DNA of 64,000 nt, from assembly GCF_021556475.1 (NCBI RefSeq), contig NZ_JAKGBZ010000014.1, positions 1 to 64,000 on the forward strand, given 5' to 3'. Positions 7,582 to 17,809 of the stretch are shown here, piece after piece (within the stretch, counting starts at the first letter, position 1; the number at the start of each line of letters is the position of its first letter). This DNA comes from Acidiphilium iwatense. Its GTDB lineage: Bacteria; Pseudomonadota; Alphaproteobacteria; Acetobacterales; Acetobacteraceae. The translations under genes were made by a program, and so were the position numbers. The notes beneath the pieces were generated by a model. It was not told the origin of the DNA. It searched no databases and saw only the letters and a program-made list of their open reading frames with translations.

Positions 7582-9302
7582 GACAGGGCGGCTTTCTTTG
7601 TGATTTCATCCGCGACAAGCTCGGGAAACATGGCCTCGGTGAAGCGGACGTCTTCCGTTACGCCCTGTTCCGCCTCGGCGCGGCGCAACTGCACGCGGCG
7701 GATCTTGCCCGAGATTGTCTTCGGCAGATCCGTCACGAACACCAATTCACGGATGCGCTTGAATGGCGCCAGCCGTGCGCGCGTGTGGCGGAAGATCGAC
7801 AATGCCGTCTCGCGATCGGGTATAACCCCGGCGACGAGTGCCACATGCGCGACCGGAACCGCAAGCCGCACCGCATCCGGCTTCGGCACCACGGCGGCCT
7901 CGGCGACCGAAGGATGCTCGATCAACACGCTTTCGAGCTCGAACGGGCTGATCCGGTAGTCGGACGATTTGAAAACATCGTCGGCACGGCCAATGAAAGT
8001 GAGATAGCCGTCGGCGTCGATCGCGGCAACGTCGCCGGTGCGATAGACATCGCCATCGGTGCCGCGCAACGCGCCGCTTTCGGCATCGACATAGCCGCGC
8101 ATCAGCCCGGCAGGCGCATCGGCGCCGCAGGGCAACGCCACTTCGCCGTCGCCCGATGCGGAATCGGCGCGATCGAGCAGCAGAACCCGATAACCCGGCA
8201 AAGGCCGGCCCATCGCGCCCGGCTTCACCGTCTGGCCCGGCGTATTGCCGATCTGCGCGGTGGTTTCGGTCTGACCGTAACCGTCGCGAATGGTCAGCCC
8301 CCAGGCCGCTTGCACGTGCTCGATAATCTCGGGGTTCAGCGGTTCGCCCGCGCAGGCGATTTCGCGAAGCCCGGTTTTCCAGCGGGCGAGATCGTGCTGC
8401 ACCAGATGCCGCCACACCGTTGGCGGCGCGCAAAGCGTGGTGACGCCGCAGCGGACAATGGTATCGAGCAGCGGAACCGGTTCGAAGCGCGGCTGATTGA
8501 CGATGAACACGCAAGCTCCGGCATTCCACGGCGCGAACACGCTGCTCCAGGCGTGTTTCGCCCAGCCGGGCGAGGAAATGTTCAAATGGATGTCGCCCGG
8601 CTGCAGGCCGATCCAGTACATCGTCGAAAGACTGCCTGCCGGGTAGGATCGATGGCTGTGCAGCACGAGCTTGGGTTTCGCCGTAGTGCCAGAAGTAAAA
8701 TACAATAACAGATCGTCATCTGCCTTGGTGACGCCGTCAGGCGAGAACTCGGTCGGCTCATCCTCCGGCGCATAGGCGTGCCATCCCGGTGGCGCCGCGC
8801 CGCCGACCGTGATTTTCGGGATGTTCGCTGCCAGTTCGGCAAATTTCGCCACCTGATCCGCCGAGGTCACGATGCAGCCAGCATGGCCACGTTCGATCCG
8901 GTCGGCCAATTCCGCTTCGGTCAGCAGCGTGGTCGCCGGCATCACCACGGCGCCGAGTTTCATCGCCGCGAGCATGATTTCCCAAAGCGGCACGACATTG
9001 CCGAGTGCGAGCAGGATGCGATTGCCGCGCCCGATGCCGAGGCCGCGCAGGAAATTCGCCGCCTGGTTGGAGCGCCGAGACAGCTCGGCGAAACTCAGTT
9101 TTGTCTCGCCTTCGCCGACGGCATCGACGATCCAGAGCGCCTGGGTGTCACGAAATTCCGGGCTGTGCGCAAGGAATTTATCGAACCAGTCGAACGCCCA
9201 GTTGAAGTCCGGCTCGTCCGGCCAGCGAAACCCGCCATAGGCGGCAGCGTAATCGGTGCGGTGCCGGAGCAGAAAATCCCGCGCTTCCGCAAAGCCGGTC
9301 AT
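7578..9302 (-). CDS. Acyl-CoA synthetase (AMP-binding, medium/short-chain type)
   Basis: ATP-dependent acid:CoA ligase of 574 residues from the ANL superfamily. Motifs in order are the P-loop '[11 protein letters not shown]' (about 225), 'DGYGQTETT' (about 350), 'YRTGD' (about 425) and the C-terminal adenylation lysine in 'TISGKIRR' (about 540). It resembles the medium-chain (ACSM-like) branch. It lies between mmsB and the HSD10-like gene with 4-bp overlaps on both sides, so it probably activates a branched or short acid such as isobutyrate, 2-methylbutyrate or propionate for this pathway. The substrate cannot be told from sequence. Confidence 0.85.
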   Translation of the reverse strand: MTGFAEARDFLLRHRTDYAAAYGGFRWPDEPDFNWAFDWFDKFLAHSPEFRDTQALWIVDAVGEGETKLSFAELSRRSNQAANFLRGLGIGRGNRILLALGNVVPLWEIMLAAMKLGAVVMPATTLLTEAELADRIERGHAGCIVTSADQVAKFAELAANIPKITVGGAAPPGWHAYAPEDEPTEFSPDGVTKADDDLLLYFTSGTTAKPKLVLHSHRSYPAGSLSTMYWIGLQPGDIHLNISSPGWAKHAWSSVFAPWNAGACVFIVNQPRFEPVPLLDTIVRCGVTTLCAPPTVWRHLVQHDLARWKTGLREIACAGEPLNPEIIEHVQAAWGLTIRDGYGQTETTAQIGNTPGQTVKPGAMGRPLPGYRVLLLDRADSASGDGEVALPCGADAPAGLMRGYVDAESGALRGTDGDVYRTGDVAAIDADGYLTFIGRADDVFKSSDYRISPFELESVLIEHPSVAEAAVVPKPDAVRLAVPVAHVALVAGVIPDRETALSIFRHTRARLAPFKRIRELVFVTDLPKTISGKIRRVQLRRAEAEQGVTEDVRFTEAMFPELVADEITKKAALS

Positions 9303-10195
9303 TGCACGCCTCCCGCCGCGATCGCCCGGAAAATCGCCGAGAAATCCTCGCCCTCATGGCCGGAGGCGGCGAATTTCTCGTAGAGTCGCGTCGCGTGTTC
9401 GCCAAGCTCGGTCGCAGCGCCGGTTTCCCGCGCCGCCTCCTGCGACAGGCGCAAATCCTTGAGCATCAGGGCGGCGGCAAATCCAGGTTTATAGCCGTTA
9501 TTCGCGGGACTCACCGGCACCGGACCGGGCACCGGACAATAGGAGGTCAGCGACCAGCACTGGCCCGAAGCGGTCGATGCCACGTCGAACAAAGCCTGGC
9601 GCGACAGGCCGAGCCGGTCGGCGAGCGCGAAGGCTTCGCTCACCGCGATCATCGAAATGCCGAGGATCATATTGTTGCAGATTTTCGCCGCCTGCCCCGC
9701 GCCGGCATCACCGCAATGCACAATTTTCTTGCCCATCGCCGCAAGAATCGGCTGCGCGCGCGCGAATGCAGCCTGGCTTCCGCCGGCCATGAAGGTGAGG
9801 GTCGCCGCCACCGCCCCGCCGACACCGCCGGAGACCGGCGCGTCCACCGAGTCCATGCCTGCCGCATGCGCCAGTTCGTGCGCCGCCCGCGCGGAAGCGA
9901 CATCGATGGTCGAGCATTCGACGAACAGCGTGCCAGGTGCTGTCGATTGCAGAATGCCCCCAGGCTCTTCGTAGATCGCGCGCACGATCTGCCCCGATGG
10001 CAGCATGGTGATCACCGCTTCGGTGCCGCGCGCGGCATCGGCGGCACTTACCGCGATTGCGACGCCTTTTGCCGCTGCCGCTTCCCGCGCCGCCGCGACC
10101 ATATCGTAGCCGATCACTCGATGGCCGGCCTTCACCAGATTCGCGGCCATCGGGCCGCCCATATTGCCCAAGCCGACGAAGCCGATGCGTGCCAT
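9299..10195 (-). CDS. mmsB: 3-hydroxyisobutyrate dehydrogenase
   Basis: NAD-dependent oxidation of 3-hydroxyisobutyrate to methylmalonate semialdehyde in valine breakdown. The protein has 298 residues, with the Rossmann loop GLGNMG (8-13), substrate motif 'DAPVSGGVGGA' (118-128) and catalytic K171 in 'GQAAKICNNM'. The length is normal for the family. The start ATG at 10195 is 11 bp from the stop of the HIBCH gene that supplies its substrate, and the stop overlaps the acyl-CoA synthetase start by 4 bp. Confidence 0.93.
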   Translation of the reverse strand: MARIGFVGLGNMGGPMAANLVKAGHRVIGYDMVAAAREAAAAKGVAIAVSAADAARGTEAVITMLPSGQIVRAIYEEPGGILQSTAPGTLFVECSTIDVASARAAHELAHAAGMDSVDAPVSGGVGGAVAATLTFMAGGSQAAFARAQPILAAMGKKIVHCGDAGAGQAAKICNNMILGISMIAVSEAFALADRLGLSRQALFDVASTASGQCWSLTSYCPVPGPVPVSPANNGYKPGFAAALMLKDLRLSQEAARETGAATELGEHATRLYEKFAASGHEGEDFSAIFRAIAAGGVQ

Positions 10196-10206
10196 CCGAT
10201 CCTCCG

Positions 10207-11271
10207 TTATGCGTTGACTGGCGTGAGCCCAAGTTCCATCTCGCCGAGCGACGCGAAATAGGCATCGATCGAAGCGTCGTCGACATCCGCCAGAGTCGCC
10301 GGCGACCAGCGCGGATTGCGGTCCTTATCGACAAGTTGCGCGCGCACGCCTTCAATGAAGTCGTTATCCCCAGCCCGTCTGACACCCACGCGATATTCGC
10401 GGTCGAGCGCCGGTTCAAGCCGGAAATCCTGCCGCGCCTTTCGCACAAGTTGCAGTGTGATCTTCACGGAACCCGGCGAGACACGGCCGATCGCGACGGC
10501 AGCTTCGCGCGCTGCCTCGGATTCGTGCGACGCCAGTGCCGCGACGATCTCTTCCGCGGTCGGTTTCGAATAACATTCGTCGATCCAGCTCTGCGCGGCG
10601 TCGAGTGCCGATACTGGCGGCGATGAGGCGAATGTCTTGATCCGGGCCGCGACCTTCTCATGCCCGTGAGCGCCGGCAAGCGCGTCGGCAAGTTCCGGCA
10701 GTCGCGTGCTCTCGACATAGTAATCGGCGACTCCGCCGAAAATCGCGTCGGCCCCGCTCATCCGATAGGCCGCGATCGCCACGTGCAACCCCGTCTCGCC
10801 CGGCATATGACCGAGCAGAAAGCTCCCGCCGATATCCGGGATGAAGCCGATGCCGACTTCCGGCATCGCGAGCATCGTCTGCTCGGTGACGATCCGGTGC
10901 GACCCGTGCGCGGAAATCCCGACACCGCCTCCCATCACGATGCCGTCCATGAAGGCGACATAGGGTTTGGGATAGTTGGCGATTCGCGCGTTCATCCGAT
11001 ATTCGTCGGCGAAATATGCGGCAGCGAGCGTCGTCTTCCCGACCCGCGCCGCCTCATACAGATCACGAATATCGCCGCCCGCGCAGAATCCCCGCTCGCC
11101 GCGACCATCGACCAGCACGAGCCCGACCTCGGGATCACTGGCCCAGCGCACGAGTGCCGCATCGATCTCGACTTCCATAGCATGAGTCAGCGCGTTCAGC
11201 GCGCGCGGCCGGTTCAGCGTGATCCGCCCGATCCCCCGCGTGACCCGGATCTCGACATCAGCCCCGTTCAT
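10207..11271 (-). CDS. 3-hydroxyisobutyryl-CoA hydrolase / enoyl-CoA hydratase family
   Basis: Crotonase-superfamily protein of 354 residues, longer than plain enoyl-CoA hydratases (~260) and typical of HIBCH. The oxyanion-hole motifs are 'FCAGGDIRDLYE' (62-73) and 'DGIVMGGGVGIS'; the acidic residue in 'PEVGIGFIPDIGGS' is conserved in HIBCH. It removes CoA from 3-hydroxyisobutyryl-CoA to give free 3-hydroxyisobutyrate for MmsB. Its start overlaps the acyl-CoA dehydrogenase stop by 4 bp. A separate hydratase for methacrylyl-CoA is not seen in the operon and must come from elsewhere. Confidence 0.9.
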   Translation of the reverse strand: MNGADVEIRVTRGIGRITLNRPRALNALTHAMEVEIDAALVRWASDPEVGLVLVDGRGERGFCAGGDIRDLYEAARVGKTTLAAAYFADEYRMNARIANYPKPYVAFMDGIVMGGGVGISAHGSHRIVTEQTMLAMPEVGIGFIPDIGGSFLLGHMPGETGLHVAIAAYRMSGADAIFGGVADYYVESTRLPELADALAGAHGHEKVAARIKTFASSPPVSALDAAQSWIDECYSKPTAEEIVAALASHESEAAREAAVAIGRVSPGSVKITLQLVRKARQDFRLEPALDREYRVGVRRAGDNDFIEGVRAQLVDKDRNPRWSPATLADVDDASIDAYFASLGEMELGLTPVNA

Positions 11272-12443
11272 GCATTCCGCCCGATCATGCCGCGCGCGAC
11301 GATCAGGCGCATGATTTCGTTCGTGCCTTCGAGAATCTGATGCACCCTCAGATCCCGCACGATTTTTTCGATGCCGTATTCGGCGAGATAGCCATAGCCG
11401 CCGTGAAGCTGCAGCGCCTGATTGGCGACGTCGAACCCCGTATCGGTCGCGATCCGCTTGGCCATGGCGCAAAGGCGCGTCGCATCCGGCGCCGAGCGAT
11501 CCAAGGCAGCAGCCGCGTGCCAGAGAAACACCCGCGCGGCTTCCAGTCCCGTCGCCATATCGGCAAGCCGGAACTGCAACGCCTGAAACTCGTTGAGCGG
11601 CTTGCCGAACGCCTGGCGCTCGCCGAGATAGGCAATGCTCGCTTCCAGCGCTTTCTGGGCACCGCCCAGCGAACAGGCGCCGATATTGAGTCGCCCGCCA
11701 TCGAGCCCGCTCATCGCGATCCTGAACCCGTCGCCCTCGGCACCGAGACGATTCGCCGCCGGCACGCGCGCGCCCTCCAGGATCACCTGCCTTGTCGGCT
11801 GCGCGTTCCAGCCCATCTTGCGTTCGATGGTGCCGAACGAAACGCCCCCGGTATCCGCCGGCACGATGAAGGTGGAAATTCCTTTCGGCCCGGCGCCGCC
11901 GGTGCGCGCCATCACGATATAGATATCCGACGCACCGGCGCCCGAAATGAATTGCTTGGTGCCGTCGAGTACGTAGCCATCGCCATCGCGTGCGGCGCGG
12001 GTTTTCAGCGCCGCCGCGTCCGATCCTGAACCGGGCTCGGTCAGGCAATAGGCGCCAAGCCAGTCCATCGCGCAGAGTTTCGGCAGAAACCGCGCGCGCT
12101 GTGCAGCGTCGCCGAACCGGTCGATCATCCAGGCGACCATGTTATGGATCGAGATATACGCCGAAATCGAGGGGCAGCCGGTCGCCAGAGCCTCGAAAAT
12201 CAGCGCCGCGTCGAGCCGCGACAATCCGCTGCCGCCGCTCGCCTCGCGCACGTAAATCCCGCCCATCCCGAGCGTCGCCGTCTCGCGGATGACATCGACG
12301 GGAAAGTGCTTGCGCTCGTCCCAATCCAGCGCGTGCGGGGCCAGACGTTCATCGGCGAAATTGCGCGCCATCTCGGAAATGGCGCGCTGCGCCTCGGTCA
12401 AGGCGAATTGCGTCGTCTCGGCGTCAGCAGGTTGCGCGTCCAT
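11268..12443 (-). CDS. Acyl-CoA dehydrogenase, likely isobutyryl-CoA dehydrogenase
   Basis: FAD flavoprotein of 391 residues that introduces the alpha-beta double bond in acyl-CoA esters and passes electrons to ETF. The three ACAD domains are complete: 'AYCLTEPGSGSDAA' in the FAD/substrate region, 'LHGGYGYLAEYGIEK' near the C-terminus, and catalytic base E372 in 'ILEGTNEIM'. Its position between mmsA and HIBCH suggests the isobutyryl-CoA (ACAD8-like) step of valine breakdown. It could also take 2-methylbutyryl-CoA. Confidence 0.9.
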   Translation of the reverse strand: MDAQPADAETTQFALTEAQRAISEMARNFADERLAPHALDWDERKHFPVDVIRETATLGMGGIYVREASGGSGLSRLDAALIFEALATGCPSISAYISIHNMVAWMIDRFGDAAQRARFLPKLCAMDWLGAYCLTEPGSGSDAAALKTRAARDGDGYVLDGTKQFISGAGASDIYIVMARTGGAGPKGISTFIVPADTGGVSFGTIERKMGWNAQPTRQVILEGARVPAANRLGAEGDGFRIAMSGLDGGRLNIGACSLGGAQKALEASIAYLGERQAFGKPLNEFQALQFRLADMATGLEAARVFLWHAAAALDRSAPDATRLCAMAKRIATDTGFDVANQALQLHGGYGYLAEYGIEKIVRDLRVHQILEGTNEIMRLIVARGMIGRNA

Positions 12444-12453
12444 GGCAGGTTCC

Positions 12454-13953
12454 TCAGCTCATCGTCGGAATGACGAAACTCGCTCCTTCCTTGATGCCGG
12501 AAGGCCAACGGGAGGTGACGGTCTTGGTCCGCGTGTAGAAGCGGATCGAATCCGGCCCGTGCTGATTGAGATCGCCGAAACCCGAGCGCTTCCAGCCGCC
12601 GAACGTGTGATAGGCGATCGGCACCGGGATCGGCACATTCACGCCGACCATACCGACCTTCACGCGCTGAGCGAAATCGCGTGCGGCGTCGCCGTCGCGG
12701 GTGAAGATCGCGACTCCATTGCCGTATTCATGCGCGCTCGGCAAATGGAGCGCCGCTTCATAATTCGGGGCACGCACGATCGACAGCACCGGGCCGAAAA
12801 TTTCCTCCTTATAGATGCGCATGTTCGGCGTGACATGGTCGAACAGCGAGCCGCCCATGAAAAATCCGCTTTCATAGCCTTGCAGTTTGAAATCCCGGCC
12901 GTCGAGCACGAGCGATGCGCCCTCCTTTACCCCGAGGTCGATATAGTCGCGCACCCGCCCCGCCGCCGCGCTTGTGATCAGCGGCCCGAAATCCGCATCG
13001 GGATCGTTCGAAGGCCCGACCTTCAACTGACGGATGCGCGGGATCAGTTTGTCCAACAGCGCCTCGGTCGTGCCCTTACCCACCGGCACGGCGACCGAGA
13101 TCGCCATGCAGCGTTCCCCCGCCGAGCCGTAGGCCGCGCCGGTCAGCGCATCAGCCGCCTGGTCCATATCCGCATCCGGCATGACGACCATGTGGTTCTT
13201 CGCGCCGCCGAAACACTGCACGCGCTTGCCGTGCGCCGCCGCCGTCGAATAGATGTATTCGGCGATGGTGCTGGACCCGACGAATCCGATCGCCATGACG
13301 CGGGGATCGGTCAGCAGCGCATCGACCGCTTCCTTGTCGCCGTTGACGACGTTGAAAATGCCCGCCGGCAATCCGGCTTCGAGGAAAAGTTCGGCGAGGC
13401 GCAGTGGCACCGAAGGGTCGCGCTCGGAGGGTTTGAGGATGAAGGCATTGCCGCAGGCGATCGCCGGTGCTGCTTTCCACAGCGGAATCATCGCCGGGAA
13501 GTTGAACGGCGTGATACCGGCGACCACGCCGAGTGGCTGGCGCATGGAATAGACATCGATGCCGCGCCCGGCCTGATCGGAATACTCGCCCTTGAGAAGA
13601 TGCGGGATGCCGACAGCGAATTCGACGACTTCCAGGCCGCGCTGGATATCGCCCTTGGAATCCGCGACGGTCTTGCCGTGCTCGGACGAGAGCAGCCGCG
13701 CCAGCGGTTCCATGTCGCGCTGCACGAGGCGCAAAAACTCCATCATCACCCGCGCGCGGCGCTGTGGGTTCTGTGCAGCCCATTCGACTTGCGCAACCTC
13801 GGCGTTCGCGATCGCGGCTTCGACCTCGGCCTTCGATGCCAGCGGCACGCGCGACTGCACCGAACCCGTGTTCGGGTCGAACACGTCGGCAAACCGGCCG
13901 GACTGCCCGGCGATGTGCTTGCCGCCAACGTAATGGCTCAGTTCCTTGGTCAT
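12454..13953 (-). CDS. mmsA: Methylmalonate-semialdehyde dehydrogenase (CoA-acylating)
   Basis: Oxidises methylmalonate semialdehyde to propionyl-CoA and CO2 using NAD and CoA. It has 499 residues with the aldehyde dehydrogenase fold. The nucleophile is C282 in 'GSAGERCMAIS', which carries the Arg before Cys characteristic of MmsA. The start MTKELSHYVGG at 13953 follows a GAGAGGAAG ribosome site; the longer open frame beyond it overlaps prpB and is not needed. It sits 44 bp after prpB and directly supplies the substrate of PrpC. Confidence 0.94.
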   Translation of the reverse strand: MTKELSHYVGGKHIAGQSGRFADVFDPNTGSVQSRVPLASKAEVEAAIANAEVAQVEWAAQNPQRRARVMMEFLRLVQRDMEPLARLLSSEHGKTVADSKGDIQRGLEVVEFAVGIPHLLKGEYSDQAGRGIDVYSMRQPLGVVAGITPFNFPAMIPLWKAAPAIACGNAFILKPSERDPSVPLRLAELFLEAGLPAGIFNVVNGDKEAVDALLTDPRVMAIGFVGSSTIAEYIYSTAAAHGKRVQCFGGAKNHMVVMPDADMDQAADALTGAAYGSAGERCMAISVAVPVGKGTTEALLDKLIPRIRQLKVGPSNDPDADFGPLITSAAAGRVRDYIDLGVKEGASLVLDGRDFKLQGYESGFFMGGSLFDHVTPNMRIYKEEIFGPVLSIVRAPNYEAALHLPSAHEYGNGVAIFTRDGDAARDFAQRVKVGMVGVNVPIPVPIAYHTFGGWKRSGFGDLNQHGPDSIRFYTRTKTVTSRWPSGIKEGASFVIPTMS

Positions 13954-13997
13954 TGGTGCTTCCTCTCGAAATGGGTTGCCGGCCGATGCCGGCCCGT

Positions 13998-14918
13998 TCA
14001 GATTTGCGGCATACCTTTGGGAACGATGGTTTTCACGATCGTTGCATCCAGCGCCTCGAATCCCGCATAATCGATCGTGTCGTAAAGTTCGGCGCGCGTC
14101 TGCATCGCGTCGACGCAATTCTGCGCGCCACCGTCGCGCCTTATCGCCGCATAGAGCGTTTCCACCGCCTTGGCCGAGACGCGCAGGCTGGTGACCGGCC
14201 AGATCACCATGCGATAGCCCATAGCCTCGAATTCGCTCGCGGTGAAAAACGGCGTCCTGCCGAATTCGGTCATGTTGGCGAGCAGCGGAATGTCCGGCAT
14301 CCGCGCCGCGAATTCACGAAACATTTCGGCATTGTGCAGGGCTTCTGGAAAAATCGCGTCCGCCCCAGCCTCGACATAGAGTTTCGCACGTGCCACGGCA
14401 CCGTCGATCCCCTCGCTCGCAGCAGCATCGGTGCGGGCGATGACGAACAGATGCCGCCGCGCGTGGGAAGCCGCCGCGACCTTCGCCGCCATGTCGTGCG
14501 CATCGGCGAGTTTCTTGTCGTTCAGATGGCCGCATTTCTTGGGCAGCACCTGATCTTCGATATGCACGGCGGCAGCACCGGCATCCTCGAAGCTGCGCAC
14601 CATGTGCATGACGTTGAGCGCCTCGCCATAGCCGGTATCGCCATCGACCAGCACCGGCAGGCCCGAAGCGCGCGCGACCTGACGGATGAAGAAACATACC
14701 TCGTCCACGGTGATGATGCCGAGGTCCGGCAGTCCCATCGATGCGGTCATCGCAGCACCCGACAAATAGCACGAATCGAATCCGGCGCGCTTCGCCTGCT
14801 GCGCGGCAAGCCCGTTATGCGCACCTGGAATTTGTAGAATTCTTGGTCGTTCCAACAGGCTTCGAAATCGCTCGCCGGCGGACCGCATCGGAATGTCCTG
14901 AGCGCGCAGATAGGTCAT
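13998..14918 (-). CDS. prpB: 2-methylisocitrate lyase
   Basis: Splits 2-methylisocitrate into pyruvate and succinate, the last step of the methylcitrate cycle. It has 306 residues of the isocitrate lyase/PEP mutase fold. The signature is KKCGH (127-131, catalytic C129), with metal-binding acidic residues in 'VDGDTGYGEA' (91-100) and 'VHIEDQ'. It starts 10 bp after prpC. The length and the single KKCGH signature separate it from isocitrate lyase. Confidence 0.95.
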   Translation of the reverse strand: MTYLRAQDIPMRSAGERFRSLLERPRILQIPGAHNGLAAQQAKRAGFDSCYLSGAAMTASMGLPDLGIITVDEVCFFIRQVARASGLPVLVDGDTGYGEALNVMHMVRSFEDAGAAAVHIEDQVLPKKCGHLNDKKLADAHDMAAKVAAASHARRHLFVIARTDAAASEGIDGAVARAKLYVEAGADAIFPEALHNAEMFREFAARMPDIPLLANMTEFGRTPFFTASEFEAMGYRMVIWPVTSLRVSAKAVETLYAAIRRDGGAQNCVDAMQTRAELYDTIDYAGFEALDATIVKTIVPKGMPQI

Positions 14919-14928
14919 CGCTCTCTCC

Positions 14929-16077
14929 TCAGCTTCGCTGTCCGATCGGCACGAATTTCAGATCTTCCGGCCCCACGTAATTCGCCGACGGCCGAATGAT
15001 CTTGTTGTCGATTCGCTGTTCGATCACATGGGCACTCCAGCCCGAGGTGCGCGCGATCACGAACAAAGGCGTGAACATCGCGGTCGGCACGCCCATCATG
15101 TGATAGGACACCGCGCTGAACCAATCGAGATTGGCGAACATCTTCTTGGTATCGTGCATCACGCTCTCGATCCGCTCGGCGATCGAAAACATCTTCGTCG
15201 CACCAGCCTTCTCGGACAATGCGCGCGCCACCCGCTTGATCACCACGTTGCGCGGATCGGCGATGGTATAAACCGGGTGGCCGAACCCGATGATCACTTC
15301 GCGCGCTTCGATGCGCCGACGGATATCCGCCTCGGCCTCGTCGGGCGTCGCGTAGCGTTTCTGCACCTCGAAGGCGAATTCGTTGGCTCCGCCATGCTTC
15401 GGCCCGCGCAAGGCGCCGATCCCGCCGGTGATCGCGGAATAGATGTCCGATCCGGTGCCGGCGATGACCCGAGCCGCAAAGGTCGATGCGTTGAATTCGT
15501 GCTCGGCATAGAGAATAAGCGAGGTGTGCATCGCGCGCACCCAATCGCCATCCGGTTCGCGCCCATGCAGAAGATGCAGGAAATGGCCGCCGATCGAGGC
15601 ATCGTCGGTTTCGACATCGATGCGCTTGCCGTTAGCACTGAAATGATGCCAGTAGAGCAGCATCGAGCCGAACGAGGCCATCAGCCGGTCGGCGATGTCG
15701 CGCGCGCGCGCCGGATTGTGGTCGTGCTCCTCGGGCAGGACGCATCCGAGCGCTGAGGCAGCCGTGCGCATCACGTCCATCGGATGCGCCGCAGCGGGAA
15801 TCGCTTCGAGCACCCGCTTCACCGCGGCGGGAATTCCTCGCAAGACGCGCAGTTTGGCCTGATACGCCGCGAGTTCCGCCGCGTTCGGCAGAAAGCCGTG
15901 AACCAGCAGATGGGCAATTTCCTCGAAGGTGCAGCTTTCGGCGACATCGAGAATGTCATAGCCGCGATAATGTAGATCGTTGCCGGTTCGTCCGACACTG
16001 CATAACGCGGTGTTGCCAGCCGCGACCCCCGAGAGGGCAACCGATTTCTTGGGTTTCGGAGCCGTCGTTTCGCTCAT
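14929..16077 (-). CDS. prpC: 2-methylcitrate synthase
   Basis: Condenses propionyl-CoA with oxaloacetate. It has 382 residues of the citrate synthase fold. '[11 protein letters not shown]' and 'LHYRGYDI' near the N-terminus, and '[15 protein letters not shown]' in the second half with its active-site His, are typical of PrpC rather than GltA, as is the short length (citrate synthases are ~430). It starts 27 bp after prpD with a GAAGGAAA ribosome site. Confidence 0.94.
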   Translation of the reverse strand: MSETTAPKPKKSVALSGVAAGNTALCSVGRTGNDLHYRGYDILDVAESCTFEEIAHLLVHGFLPNAAELAAYQAKLRVLRGIPAAVKRVLEAIPAAAHPMDVMRTAASALGCVLPEEHDHNPARARDIADRLMASFGSMLLYWHHFSANGKRIDVETDDASIGGHFLHLLHGREPDGDWVRAMHTSLILYAEHEFNASTFAARVIAGTGSDIYSAITGGIGALRGPKHGGANEFAFEVQKRYATPDEAEADIRRRIEAREVIIGFGHPVYTIADPRNVVIKRVARALSEKAGATKMFSIAERIESVMHDTKKMFANLDWFSAVSYHMMGVPTAMFTPLFVIARTSGWSAHVIEQRIDNKIIRPSANYVGPEDLKFVPIGQRS

Positions 16078-16104
16078 GCTGCGTTTCCTTCGATCGTGTT
16101 ATTT

Positions 16105-17604
16105 CTAGAAAATTCCAGGCTTGCCTTCCAGCAGCGCGCCATTGGGCAGGGCGACGTTCAACCGGTCGAGCTCGCCGGCCGGCAAATGCGGCAATTCCTG
16201 CACCGCTTCGATGAATCGCGCCGATTCACGCGCGGAAATGATGCCGTCGGTCAGCGTCTCGAACTTGCGGATATAGTCCGCGCGTTCGAACGGCCGCGCC
16301 CCCAGGGAATGCGCGTTCGCGACGGCCAACTCGTCGGTCAGCGTCGAGCCGTCCTTGAACGTGATCTCGATGCGTCCGCCGAACGCCTTCTGGTTCGGAT
16401 CGGTCGCGTGATAGCGCCGCGTCCATTCCGGGTCCTCGCGCGTCTCGATTTTGTGCCACAGCCGTACCGTGTCCGGCCGCTGTGCGCGCTTCGGCGCGTA
16501 GCTGCCGACGTGATGCCAGGCGCCGTCCTGCAGCGCGACCGCGACGATATACATGATCGAATGGTCGAGCGTTTCGCGTGACGCCTTGGGGTCCATTTTC
16601 TGCGGGTCGTTCGCCCCGGTTCCGATCACGTAATGGGTATGATGCGACGTGTGGATGACGATTTTTTCGATCGCCTCGAAATCCTCGATCTGCTGGCGCA
16701 TGCGGAACGCAAGGTCGATCAGCGCCTGGCTCTGATATTCCGCCGAGTGCTCCTTGGTATAGCTGTCCAGAATCGCGCGCTTGGCCTCGCCCTTTTCGGG
16801 CAGCGGCACGTGATAGATAGCGTCCTTGCCGCCCAGCATCCAGGCGATCACGCTGTCCTCGCCCTCATAGATCGGGCTCGGCGCGCCCTCGCCGCGCATC
16901 GCGCGGTCCACCGCCTCGATCGCGAGCTTGCCGGCATGGGCAGGCGCGAACGCTTTCCACGAGCTGATCTCGCCTTTGCGCGACTGACGGGTCGTGAAAC
17001 TGACATGCACCGCCTGCTGCACCGCCTGAAAGATCACATCCTGCTTGAGGCCGAGCAGGGCTCCGATTCCGGCGGTCTGCGCCGGGGCGAGATGGGCGAT
17101 ATGGTCCTTTTTCCATTCATGCAGGCAGATCGCGCGCACCAGGTCGATCTGGATTTCGTAGCCGGTGACGATACCACGGATCAGGTCGCGGCCGGTGCGT
17201 TCCAAGCTTTGCGCGACCGCCAGAATCGGCGGAATATTGTCGCCCGGATGGGAATAATCGGCGGCCAGAAACGTGTCGTGATAATCGAGCTCGCGCACCG
17301 CCGTGCCGTTGGCCCAGGCCGCCCATTCGGGGCTCACGGTCTTGCGGGCCGGCAGGCCGAACACGGTTGCTCCGCCGCGCCGCGCATGGCCCAGCGCCAT
17401 GTCGCGCGCCGCCACCACCGGCTTGCGATTCACCGAGGCGATGGCCACTGCGGCATTGTCGATCATCCGATTGATGATCATCTCGGTCACATCGCGCGGC
17501 ACGGCCACTTTGTCGGCGGCAACGCCGGCAATCTTCCAGGCAAGCTGATCCTCGCGCGCGAGCAGCGATTTCGACGGATGGACGCGGACCTCATGCAGCT
17601 TCAT
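16105..17604 (-). CDS. prpD: 2-methylcitrate dehydratase PrpD
   Basis: Dehydrates 2-methylcitrate to 2-methylaconitate. It has 499 residues of the MmgE/PrpD family; family stretches include '[20 protein letters not shown]', 'KFETLTDG' and the conserved '[10 protein letters not shown]' segment. It is the first gene of the ten-gene operon, with about 200 non-coding bases upstream that contain a terminator for the previous gene. An aconitase is needed for the following hydration and is not in the window. No PrpR-type regulator is adjacent. Confidence 0.93.
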   Translation of the reverse strand: MKLHEVRVHPSKSLLAREDQLAWKIAGVAADKVAVPRDVTEMIINRMIDNAAVAIASVNRKPVVAARDMALGHARRGGATVFGLPARKTVSPEWAAWANGTAVRELDYHDTFLAADYSHPGDNIPPILAVAQSLERTGRDLIRGIVTGYEIQIDLVRAICLHEWKKDHIAHLAPAQTAGIGALLGLKQDVIFQAVQQAVHVSFTTRQSRKGEISSWKAFAPAHAGKLAIEAVDRAMRGEGAPSPIYEGEDSVIAWMLGGKDAIYHVPLPEKGEAKRAILDSYTKEHSAEYQSQALIDLAFRMRQQIEDFEAIEKIVIHTSHHTHYVIGTGANDPQKMDPKASRETLDHSIMYIVAVALQDGAWHHVGSYAPKRAQRPDTVRLWHKIETREDPEWTRRYHATDPNQKAFGGRIEITFKDGSTLTDELAVANAHSLGARPFERADYIRKFETLTDGIISARESARFIEAVQELPHLPAGELDRLNVALPNGALLEGKPGIF

Positions 17605-17683
17605 GGATATTGGACACTTTCGTTTCTATATCATTTTATGGAATCCGGCTGCGCTGGAGATTCGGCGCCTTGCGCACAAAACG

Positions 17684-17711
17684 CAACCCTCGCGGACGGA
17701 TCGGAGGGTTG
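17684..17711 (-). terminator. Rho-independent terminator after the acyl-CoA ligase
   Basis: On the minus strand CAACCCTC and GAGGGTTG form a perfect 8-bp stem with a 12-base loop, followed by CGTTTTG. It lies ~100 bp past the stop of the gene at 17810-19456 and before prpD, so prpD should have its own promoter between here and 17605. Confidence 0.7.
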
Positions 17712-17809
17712 TGCTTGATGGAGCGGTTCTGAAATTCCCCAGCATTCGCGGTCGTGTTCGTGGAAATTCCAAAACCATGAACCACATTGGAATCATGTGC
17801 TTTCCGGCA

